A stretch of DNA of 64,000 nucleotides from Hominifimenecus microfluidus. Lineage in GTDB: Bacteria > Bacillota > Clostridia > Lachnospirales > Lachnospiraceae. The translations under genes were made by a program, and so were the position numbers. The stretch lies in assembly GCA_020687485.1 (NCBI GenBank), contig JAJEQR010000006.1:1-64000 (forward strand), read 5' to 3'. Positions within the stretch are counted from its first letter, which is position 1. Each line of letters begins with the position of its first letter. Shown here piece after piece: positions 56,660-64,000 of the stretch. The notes below the pieces were generated by a model. That model saw only the letters and a list, made by a program, of their open reading frames with translations, was not told the origin of the DNA and did not search any database.

Positions 56660-58441
56660 ATGAGAACAGCAGAGTACAAAAATAAGGCAAGGCAGATTTG
56701 GTGGTTATTAACGATGAGTCCGGGCTGGATGATGGCCGCAGTTGCTTTGGCAGTTTTGTCCTCTGTTTTCTTTTTTGTGCCTTATTTGGCGGCAGGGATT
56801 CTTTTACAGGAGCAGCTGGCGGGAAATGGCAGCTTTGACAGAATGCTTTTTTGGGGAATCGCAGCCTTTGTGGGAGCTGCGGTTTTTGTGATTGGCTATT
56901 TTGCTTCTTTATCCTGTTCCCACATGGCTTCCTTTCAGGCAGAAACCAAGTTAAAAATGCAGGCCATCGACCATTTGGGAAAGCTTCCCATGGGTCGGGT
57001 TCAGGCAATGGGACAGGGAGAAACCCTGGCACTTTTAGAGGGCGGTATCAAAGAAATACAGTCCTTTCTGGCGCATGCGGTTCCTGAAATTGTGCAGGCT
57101 ATTTTGATGCCTTTGATTTTGTTTGGGCTGATGTTTGCAGTAGATTATCGCTATGCCATAGCGGTATGTGTGGTTCTGGCTGTGGTGTATCGCTTTCAGA
57201 TGCTGTCAAATGGACCTGGCGGGGCCACAGACATGATGAAGGTGTACCTGGATGCACTTGCGGATCTGCATCATGATTCTGTGGAATATGTGCGGGGAAT
57301 CCGGGAGATTCGCCTTTATGGGGAAGGAAAAGTACAGGCAGAAAAGCTCCATCACACTATTCGCAGATACACGCAGGTGTGTATTCCTTACAACCTGATA
57401 TGGGAAAAATATCGTTGTATTTTTTCCGGAATGCTGCACAATCTGTATCTGGCTGTCCTGCCGGTTGGGACAGTTCTGTTGAAAGCGGGTGATAGGAAAG
57501 AACGCCTTGCCATATTCCTGTACTATCTGTTGCTTACTCTCTCTGCAAAAACACTGGTGCCCAAACTGGAGGGCATTGGCTTTACACTTTTGCGTGTGCT
57601 GGAGCAGGTACAGCGGCTGGAAAGCTTTCTGCAGGAGAAAGAGCTGACAGAAGTGACATGTGGACAAAAACCGGAAAACTGCAGAGTAGAATTCCAAAAT
57701 GTCAGCTTTTCCTATACGGAGGATAAGCAGGCGCTGCATCAGGTATCCTTTGTGGCGGAGCCTGGAACACTGACGGCTCTGGTAGGGCATTCCGGCTCCG
57801 GAAAAAGTACACTTTTAAAACTCTTGCTGCGTTTTTGGGAGCCAAAAGAGGGGGAAATTACCATTGGTGGCGTGGAATTAAAACACATGAGCTGGGAAGA
57901 GCTTGCCAATCAAGTTGTTTGTGTATTTCAGGAGCCTTATTTATTTCACGCTACAGTAGCTGAAAATATACGGGGCGGTAAAAAGCAGGCAGATATGGAA
58001 GAAATTATAAGCGCTGCCCAAATGGCAGGCTGCGAGGAATTTATTCAGAAGCTGCCCCAGGGATATGAGACGGTTTTGGGAGAAGGCATCCGGCTGTCCG
58101 GTGGAGAAAAACAAAGGCTATCCATTGCCAGAGCCATTTTGCAGGATGCACCCATTGTACTTCTGGACGAGGTGACCTCCGCCTCTGACCCGGAAAATGA
58201 ACGAAAAATTCAAAGGGCTGTAGATGCCTTGATTCAGCATAAAACGGTTTTTGCGGCTGCGCACAGACTTCCTTCCATAAAAAGAGCAGATCAGATTCTG
58301 GTACTGGAGCAGGGGCGAATTGCGGAGCAGGGAAAGCATGAGGACTTGCTGAACATGCAGGGAATTTACGCAGGAATGTGGTCGTCTTATGCAAGAATCA
58401 TGAATTGGAAGGTAAAGGAGGGCATTCATCATGAACAGTAA
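56660..58441 (+). CDS. ABC exporter half-transporter (membrane plus ATPase)
   Basis: The 593-residue protein has an N-terminal six-helix membrane domain and a C-terminal ATPase. Walker A is GHSGSGKST, signature LSGGEKQRL, Walker B IVLLDEVTSASDPEN. Tandem half-transporters of this kind (YbtP/YbtQ-like, Irp-like) move siderophores or other small molecules. Here it sits after a nickel-type importer. Direction of transport is not given by sequence. It overlaps the next gene by 11 bases. Confidence 0.92.
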   Translation: MRTAEYKNKARQIWWLLTMSPGWMMAAVALAVLSSVFFFVPYLAAGILLQEQLAGNGSFDRMLFWGIAAFVGAAVFVIGYFASLSCSHMASFQAETKLKMQAIDHLGKLPMGRVQAMGQGETLALLEGGIKEIQSFLAHAVPEIVQAILMPLILFGLMFAVDYRYAIAVCVVLAVVYRFQMLSNGPGGATDMMKVYLDALADLHHDSVEYVRGIREIRLYGEGKVQAEKLHHTIRRYTQVCIPYNLIWEKYRCIFSGMLHNLYLAVLPVGTVLLKAGDRKERLAIFLYYLLLTLSAKTLVPKLEGIGFTLLRVLEQVQRLESFLQEKELTEVTCGQKPENCRVEFQNVSFSYTEDKQALHQVSFVAEPGTLTALVGHSGSGKSTLLKLLLRFWEPKEGEITIGGVELKHMSWEELANQVVCVFQEPYLFHATVAENIRGGKKQADMEEIISAAQMAGCEEFIQKLPQGYETVLGEGIRLSGGEKQRLSIARAILQDAPIVLLDEVTSASDPENERKIQRAVDALIQHKTVFAAAHRLPSIKRADQILVLEQGRIAEQGKHEDLLNMQGIYAGMWSSYARIMNWKVKEGIHHEQ

Positions 58442-59921
58442 AAAGGTCAAAGGTCTGCTTTCCAAAAGTGGGAAACGAGCTGTTTTCAAAGGAACTCTGG
58501 CTATGGCAGCGGTGAAACTGTTTGTCCTTACACCTTTGTTTTTGCTGGCATGGATTACAAGGCAGACAACGGAAGCATCACAGACTTCATCGGAAGTCCT
58601 GGCAGTCACGGGCTTAGTGGGAGTAGGAATTATGCTTCTCACAATTTTACTGATCCGTCAGGAATATCGGCAGACCAATCTGCCTGCTTATATGGAAAAT
58701 GAACGGCTGCGCATGGAAATAGCGGATAAACTGGCACATGCGCCCCTGGAGGATCTGGATAAGCATACGCTGTCACAGCTTTCGGAGCATTTTATGCGGG
58801 ATACGGACTTCAATGAAAAAATGGTTGCAGGAATCCTTCCGAATCTGTATTCTGCAGCAATTGCGATTCCAATCAGTGCCATTTTCCTGGCAATGGTTAA
58901 CCTGCCTTTGGCAGCAGGCGTATTTGCCATGATACCGATAGCCTTGCTGCTTTTGCTGGCAACAATGGGAATACAGACAAAACTGACGATGGAACAAATT
59001 CCCGTAAAAAGAAAAGCTACAGAAAAGCTTTACGAATATGTGGAAGGACTTTCTGAAATTCGGGCGGAGGGTGTTCAGAAACAGAAGCAGGGAGAATTAA
59101 AAAACTCCTTGCAGCAGGCTGCAAAAAAAACGGCCCGGATGGAGCTGACCTCAGGCGTCTGCGTGGCCGGAGCAGAGGTGCTGATGCAGCTTGGTACAGG
59201 TATTGTGGTTTATCTGGTCAGCATTTTTTTAAGCCGGCAGGAAGTAAATCTGGCAGAAGCAGTCCTGTTTCTGGCGGTGGTATTTACAGTTTATGGTCCG
59301 GTTTCCGAAGTGTTTGCAGCCATTCCGGGCGGCATGTATTTTCATAAAAATACCCAATGTATGCGGGAAACACTTGCGCTTGAGAATATGAAGGGCGAAG
59401 CATGTCCAAAGATAGAAACCTCAGAAATTCAATTTGAGAATGTCAGCTTTTCTTATCAAAAAAAACAGCCGGCAGTGGAGCATGTCAGCTTCCGCCTAAG
59501 AGAAGGAACGATTACCGCGCTGGTTGGTCCCTCCGGATGCGGAAAAACTACGGTTGCCAATCTTTTGCTGCGGTTTCTGGAGCCGCAGGAGGGCCGCATT
59601 TTACTGGACGGAAATGATATTTGCCATATGAAGCCGGACTGGTATCTAAGTCAGGTTTCCTGCGTGTTTCAGGATGTCATTCTCTTTGGAGACACTGTCA
59701 TGGAAAATATCCGCATTGGAAGACGTATGGCGACAGACGAGGAGGTTCTGCAGGCAGCCAGACTGGCATACTGTGATGATTTTATTGCCAGACTGCCCCA
59801 GGGATACCAGACCGTGCTGGAGGAAAACGGACAGAGCCTTTCCGGAGGAGAGCGGCAGCGGCTTGCCATTGCCCGGGCAATCTTAAAAAATGCAAAAATT
59901 TTGATTCTGGACGTAAAATGA
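58431..59921 (+). pseudogene. second ABC half-transporter, 3' end lost at an element junction
   Basis: Residues 1 to about 493 are normal: membrane domain, Walker A GPSGCGKTT and signature LSGGERQRL. The frame then runs into LILDVK and stop, where relatives read LILDEATA. The catalytic Glu, D-loop and switch His are missing, so ATP hydrolysis is not expected. The break falls at about 59911, the start of AT-rich foreign sequence. It is probably an insertion of a second mobile element, with the other part beyond the window. The heterodimer partner at 56660 is intact. Confidence 0.88.
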
Positions 59922-60207
59922 GGTATAGATGGTAGGCGTGTATAGAGTGTATCCAGTTTACTCTTAGAGGAAAATAGGTACATGATACACAGATAATGGA
60001 AAAGAATGTGTATCTAGTTGAATATAGAAGCAGGTAGTAGGTATGAAAGAATAGGATTCTTCCATGCCGTTTTTTATTATAGAGAAAGAACAGATTGCAC
60101 AGTATTGACCAGGTCATTTCAGTAGATCTGCTGAATAGCTTTCTTCCAGAAGTGTGGTATAGTCTTGTGCTTGGAACAGGGAAACGATACAGAAAGGAGA
60201 AAACGAT

Positions 60208-60816
60208 ATGTCAGTACAGCCAGATATCATCTGGAACGAGCAATGTCTGGGGATACGGATAGGAGAACAGGTATGTATCTATCTGAAAAAGCATAATGCG
60301 GAATACCAGAGACTGCAAAAGAAAATACTGGAATTTACAGAAAAGTATCCAGTGATAGAAACATTTATGGAGACGAATCAGTCAATCAGCCTAACGGAAG
60401 AAGAGCATAAGGCAGTACATCGATATTTCCAACTGGAGAGCGAAAAGGAAATGATAGAAGAAGAGTACCATTTTTATATGGGACAGGCTCAAATGATTTC
60501 TTATGGAGCTATGCTGGGGAAAATAAAAAAAGCAATACTGGGAAAGGATGACGGTGACACACAGAAACTGCTGGAATTGCTGCTGGATACCTGGATTGAT
60601 GAGATCGAAGAACAGCTGAAAGAAAATATAGCGTACCAGGGAATGCTGGAAAAAATATCAAAATATGAAGAACAGGTTCAGACAATGGGATTAGCAAAAG
60701 AAAAGCGAAAAACGATAGACGCATATGTTACTGAAGTCAGTGAAAGATGGATATTATATGCGGAATCTTTATATCAGGCCGGTATGCAGAAAATCTTAGA
60801 ACTACTGAATCTGTAA
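60208..60816 (+). CDS. hypothetical helical protein of mobile elements
   Basis: The 202-residue product is mainly helical and charged and starts MSVQPDIIWNEQCLGIRIGEQ. It resembles uncharacterised proteins (a DUF6809-like group) seen in Lachnospiraceae mobile elements, but this is recalled, not checked. No catalytic motif is visible. AAAGGAG lies before the ATG. A strong hairpin follows. Confidence 0.75.
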   Translation: MSVQPDIIWNEQCLGIRIGEQVCIYLKKHNAEYQRLQKKILEFTEKYPVIETFMETNQSISLTEEEHKAVHRYFQLESEKEMIEEEYHFYMGQAQMISYGAMLGKIKKAILGKDDGDTQKLLELLLDTWIDEIEEQLKENIAYQGMLEKISKYEEQVQTMGLAKEKRKTIDAYVTEVSERWILYAESLYQAGMQKILELLNL

Positions 60817-60828
60817 TAAGGACGGATA

Positions 60829-60860
60829 AAATGGGGAAGCACGATTGAACTTCCCCATTT
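60829..60860. terminator. bidirectional terminator between convergent genes
   Basis: AAATGGGGAAG pairs perfectly with CTTCCCCATTT around a 10-base loop, between the plus-strand gene ending at 60816 and the minus-strand XRE gene ending at 60868. Confidence 0.8.
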
Positions 60861-60867
60861 GTCACTT

Positions 60868-61119
60868 CTATTCGTCTTTGCCATCAATGAGAAATATGTA
60901 TGAAACCTGAAAGATTTCAGCAATGGCTTTTAATTCAAGATCAGTGACATAACGCTTGTTTGTTTCGATTCTGGTGATTACATTTTTATCCATATCGTAA
61001 CCAGCTAACTGGAGTTTATAGGCAAGATCACGCTGAGACATATTGTGAGTCCTGCGAAGCTCAATCAACCGTTGGCTGATCAGATTCTTCTCACCAGACC
61101 GTGTCCTTGGCTTTGGCAT
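60868..61119 (-). CDS. small XRE-family regulator
   Basis: The 83-residue product from MPKPRTRSGEKN is a Cro/C1 helix-turn-helix (LIELRRTHNMSQRDLAYKLQ, then VITRIETNKRYVTDLELKAIAEIF). GAGGAAGAG lies upstream on the minus strand, so the long frame to 61281 is not used. It is divergent from the hypothetical gene at 61251, and probably represses that promoter or its own. Confidence 0.83.
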   Translation of the reverse strand: MPKPRTRSGEKNLISQRLIELRRTHNMSQRDLAYKLQLAGYDMDKNVITRIETNKRYVTDLELKAIAEIFQVSYIFLIDGKDE

Positions 61120-61250
61120 TTTAAATCTCTTCCTCTCTGGTAAAAGGATGGCTTGTCTCACTTTTTGCACCATCTGTATTGATTTTAACGATTGGACAAG
61201 GTAGAATCGGTTGTAAAAGTGAGACAAAGTAGAAGAGAAGGGAGAAATAT

Positions 61251-61595
61251 ATGGAGCAGGCAAAGATAGAACAGCTTGCATTTTTATATCTATGCAGCGA
61301 GCATGATAAAAGGTTATTGCTGAAAAAAGAAAAAATGCCGTTAGCTGATTTTGACAGGTTGACCTACTTGATTTACCATTTTGGTTTTAAGGAATACCAT
61401 ATAAAAGTGTGGATGGAATTTGCAGGAGAGTTCAAAAAGGAATGGGATTGTCTGGAAGCACTTCAGGAAATGGGGGGCTGTGTTGGAAACATAGGAAATA
61501 CAGAATCAGAAATTAGCTTGCATAAAATGTGGATGCAGAATTTTTGTAAAAATGCACCCAAAGAAAGCAGAGAGTGGATTCAAAAATTGAATTAA
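61251..61595 (+). CDS. small hypothetical protein
   Basis: The 114-residue product is helical with several Cys and Trp residues (YLCSEHDKRLLLKKEKM, FKKEWDCLEAL). No family is recognised. GAAGGGAG precedes the ATG. It is divergent from the XRE gene and lies 102 bases before the HEPN/TOPRIM-type gene. Confidence 0.7.
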   Translation: MEQAKIEQLAFLYLCSEHDKRLLLKKEKMPLADFDRLTYLIYHFGFKEYHIKVWMEFAGEFKKEWDCLEALQEMGGCVGNIGNTESEISLHKMWMQNFCKNAPKESREWIQKLN

Positions 61596-61697
61596 AATAT
61601 GCAGTAGAACATTTTTGTGATATCATTATCAATAGAGCAGATTTGTATTTTATGAATTTGTAAAAGAATAATGAAGCGAAAAGGTGTGAAGCTAATT

Positions 61698-63026
61698 ATG
61701 AGTGAATATGCAGATATAGTAATTGGAAATTTATCATTACATTGGTTTAGAAACTATTTGGATAGCAAAATCGTTAGTCTGTTTTTTTCAAAAAATGACC
61801 TTATTGTAGTAAATAATTGTAATATAGACGATGATGATAAAGATGCCGGAACATACACTAAATATATGTATAGGACGACTGTTCGGCGTGCAAAAGAACG
61901 CTTAGATGCACAGGGATTTGGACTTAATAATTTTGAAAAAATATTTAATGATGAAATGGTTCAAGCAGTAGACTACTCATCTTTTTTGTATCATTTACAG
62001 GGAGATTATGATGAAGAGGACAAGAATAATGAAATTCGGATTAAGAAAAATGTTTCATTAAAAAAATGGAAAAATGCAATGAAAAAAATTGTTTCTTATG
62101 AACTTGCAAATGGAAACATACAATTTGGAGGAACACTTTCAGAAGTTAATATTACAACAGAGTGTGACAAAGTTATATTTTATTCTTTGAAAGATGAGGA
62201 TAGCGAATCATTTTATGCTTTAAATCCTGAAATAATCAATTATAAATATGTATACAGACTTATACTAGAATATTGTGCAAATGATATGGAGATAATATTG
62301 GATTTCTCAAATTTGGATAATTGGGCAGATGATTGTATTCCCAAAGCACTAGCAGCGACAGAGAACGTTTCAAAAACAATTGTTCTTGTTGAAGGGTCAA
62401 GCGATAAAGATATTTTAGAATTTACGATGTCACAGTTATATCCTCATCTTTCAGATTTATTTTATTTTATGGATTTCAGTGATGAATCTGGTGGAAAAAG
62501 AGATGGAGGAACATCATATGTAATAAAAAATCTTAAAACTTTTTATTTTTCAAAAATTAGAGCAAATTTTATTGCAATTTTTGATAATGATGCAGAGGGA
62601 TATTCTAGTAAATGCTCATTATTAAATGAAATAAAAAACTGGCCGGAAAATTTTAGAATATTATTATATCCAGAAATTACAATGTTTCATAAATACCCAA
62701 CTATTGCACCTAATGGGAAAATTGTGCCTGATGACATTAACAAGAAAGCTGCTTCTATTGAATTGTATTTGCCAGATTCCATTATAAAAACTGGTGGGAA
62801 CTATTATCCAATTGAATGGGAATCGAGAAAACGAATACGAAATAAAAATAATGTTGAAGAAGCATTATATCAAGGAGTGATTTCTTATAAAGATGATATA
62901 AAGCATAAGTTTCATGAAATGCGTAATAAAATTGAGAGAGGTGATGAAGTTTTTAAAACAGAAGAATGGAAAAATATGAAAAAATTACTAGAAACAATAG
63001 TATTCGCTTTTAATAACGAACAATAA
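61698..63026 (+). CDS. HEPN/TOPRIM-associated domain protein, defence candidate
   Basis: The 442-residue product has an N-terminal region typical of HEPN/Toprim-associated proteins (MSEYADIVIGNLSLHWFRNYLD). The TOPRIM-like domain has IVLVEGSSDKDILEF (near 231) and FIAIFDNDAEGY (near 295). TOPRIM domains cut or process nucleic acids, and proteins of this architecture are found in defence islands as single genes. AAGGTG lies upstream; an ATG at 61671 is an alternative start. A candidate promoter -10 (TATCAT, 61621-61626) lies in a 25-base stretch shared with the BREX promoter region. Confidence 0.78.
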   Translation: MSEYADIVIGNLSLHWFRNYLDSKIVSLFFSKNDLIVVNNCNIDDDDKDAGTYTKYMYRTTVRRAKERLDAQGFGLNNFEKIFNDEMVQAVDYSSFLYHLQGDYDEEDKNNEIRIKKNVSLKKWKNAMKKIVSYELANGNIQFGGTLSEVNITTECDKVIFYSLKDEDSESFYALNPEIINYKYVYRLILEYCANDMEIILDFSNLDNWADDCIPKALAATENVSKTIVLVEGSSDKDILEFTMSQLYPHLSDLFYFMDFSDESGGKRDGGTSYVIKNLKTFYFSKIRANFIAIFDNDAEGYSSKCSLLNEIKNWPENFRILLYPEITMFHKYPTIAPNGKIVPDDINKKAASIELYLPDSIIKTGGNYYPIEWESRKRIRNKNNVEEALYQGVISYKDDIKHKFHEMRNKIERGDEVFKTEEWKNMKKLLETIVFAFNNEQ

Positions 63027-63055
63027 ATAGCAACGTAAACTAATGCAAATATCAT

Positions 63056-63090
63056 GGGCAGGGCTCTTCGGGGTTCTGCCCTTTTTCTTT
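63056..63090 (+). terminator. terminator after the HEPN/TOPRIM gene
   Basis: GGGCAG pairs with CTGCCC around a 14-base loop, followed by TTTTTCTTTTT. Confidence 0.8.
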
Positions 63091-63156
63091 TTCCAGACCA
63101 AAAGACCACCTGCTGGAAAAGAACAAGAAAAACCTGAAAGGATGTGGTGACTTATC

Positions 63157-64000
63157 ATTATAGGAATCGATCATGGATATTATGCCATCAAAACTCCCCA
63201 TGTGTGTTTCCCGACTGGACTGACCGGGTACGATTATGAGCCGTATACCATGCAGAATGTCCTGCAGTACAATGGGAAATTTTATGTGTGTGGAACTGGG
63301 CGGCAGACGCTGGTGAGAAGCAAGACTTCCAATGACAATTATTATCTTTTGACAATGGCAGCCATTGCACAGGAGATCCGCTACCGCCGGGGAGAGCGGA
63401 AAACAGATGTGGTTCTGGCAGCCGGCCTCCCACTGGCAAGTTTTGGCAGGGAGAAAAAAGGTTTCCGGGAATATCTGTTTCGGAAAGAGCAGCCTCTGCG
63501 TTTCCGGTACGAGGATGAGAGCTATGAGATCCGGATTCAGGATGTAAAACTGTTCCCACAGGGATACTCTGCCCTGGCTCTTCACCCGGAATGTGTTCGG
63601 GACGAGCCTTCTGTTCTTCTCGCAGACATCGGTGGCTGGACCGTAGACCTGATGCGGCTGGACAACAGTGTTCCAAACGCCGCTACCTGCCGCAGCCTGG
63701 AGCTTGGTGTGATCCGGTGCGTGGATGAGATCACCGAGCAGGTACGCAGAAATACCGGACTGTCTGTAACGGACATTCAGATCGAACGTGTTCTGAACGG
63801 CCAGAGCTGCAGCATGGACCCGTCCGCAAAAGAAATTATTGTCCGGCAGGGAAGGCTCTACACGGAGAAAATACTGTCTGCAATTATGGAAGCCGGGTTC
63901 GATCTGAAAGCAATTCCGTCCGTGATCATGGGCGGCGGAGCCAGCATTCTGAAACGGCACGTGACACCGCAGGACGGGTTGTGTCGGCAGATTTACCTGA
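63157..64000 (+). CDS. ParM/StbA-like ATPase, partial, no standard start codon
   Basis: The frame encodes IIGIDHGYYAIKTPHV, a second actin-type motif LLADIGGWTVDL and VIMGGGASILKRH, and runs off the window. It is related to the ParM at 21242. In-frame codons back to the TGA at 63148-63150 are CTT, ATC, ATT and ATA only. No ATG, GTG or TTG exists before the first motif, although GAAAGGA at 63136-63142 is a good ribosome site for a start at 63154-63157. Either a rare ATT/ATC start is used, or the gene is damaged or mis-sequenced here. Confidence 0.82.
   Translation, partial: MIGIDHGYYAIKTPHVCFPTGLTGYDYEPYTMQNVLQYNGKFYVCGTGRQTLVRSKTSNDNYYLLTMAAIAQEIRYRRGERKTDVVLAAGLPLASFGREKKGFREYLFRKEQPLRFRYEDESYEIRIQDVKLFPQGYSALALHPECVRDEPSVLLADIGGWTVDLMRLDNSVPNAATCRSLELGVIRCVDEITEQVRRNTGLSVTDIQIERVLNGQSCSMDPSAKEIIVRQGRLYTEKILSAIMEAGFDLKAIPSVIMGGGASILKRHVTPQDGLCRQIYL

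Larger units (their letters stand above)
59912..64000. mobile_element. left part of a second mobile element
   Basis: From the broken ABC gene to the window edge the content changes to a hypothetical gene, an XRE regulator, a HEPN/TOPRIM-type protein and a ParM-like gene, all typical of mobile elements. The right end is outside the window. The 286 bases 59922-60207 hold no gene. They contain GTGTATC(C/T)AGTT twice (59947-59958, 60008-60019) and an inverted GATACAC at 59984-59990, which may be recombinase sites. Confidence 0.65.

Overview
The window looks like the chromosome of a Gram-positive anaerobe of the Clostridia, most likely a gut Lachnospiraceae relative. The support is protein-family content (Spy0128-like pilin with a class B sortase, TIGR01906 membrane protein, TnpV, Tn916-type integrase, Lachnospiraceae-style ParM and Mob genes), strong GGAGG ribosome sites and moderate GC. 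No rRNA or tRNA gene was seen.

Layout. 1-360: GC-rich edge and a 39-bp tandem repeat. 417-6645: a putative lipoprotein, the excision-repair genes uvrB and uvrA, and a barstar-like gene. 6691-14805: a promoter- and terminator-bounded pilus operon with the order large adhesin, SipA-like signal-peptidase homologue, backbone pilin, class B sortase, basal pilin. This is the order of the streptococcal FCT-3 locus. 14998-19877: an extended ClpX paralogue, an S8 peptidase, a convergent lspA, an ABC ATPase fragment and a TIGR01906 membrane protein.

20018-47648: a mobilizable integrative element of about 27.6 kb between direct repeats. It carries TnpV, a broken replication-initiator-type gene, ParM and its partner, an oriT-like region, MobC, a relaxase, an overlapping coiled-coil gene, xis and a tyrosine integrase, but no visible type IV secretion genes. 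Its cargo is anti-phage defence: a type 1 BREX set (brxA, brxB, brxC, pglX, pglZ, brxL) with three extra genes interleaved, then a Gabija-like pair (OLD-type ATPase/TOPRIM protein plus a compact UvrD-like helicase).

47643-48997: a decayed P1B metal-ATPase pseudogene touching the right end of the element. 49071-59911: a nickel/oligopeptide-type ABC importer (five genes), a MATE exporter, a SAM methyltransferase and two half-size ABC exporters. The set suggests metal uptake with possible export of a small molecule. The last exporter is cut off inside its Walker B motif by a second mobile element that continues past the window. That element carries a hypothetical gene, an XRE repressor, a small hypothetical gene, a HEPN/TOPRIM-type defence candidate and a second ParM-like gene lacking a normal start codon.

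The most interesting parts are the interleaved genes of the BREX island, the compact Gabija-like helicase, the atypical AT-rich centre of pglX, the catalytically altered SipA-like protein and the disrupted metal-transport locus.
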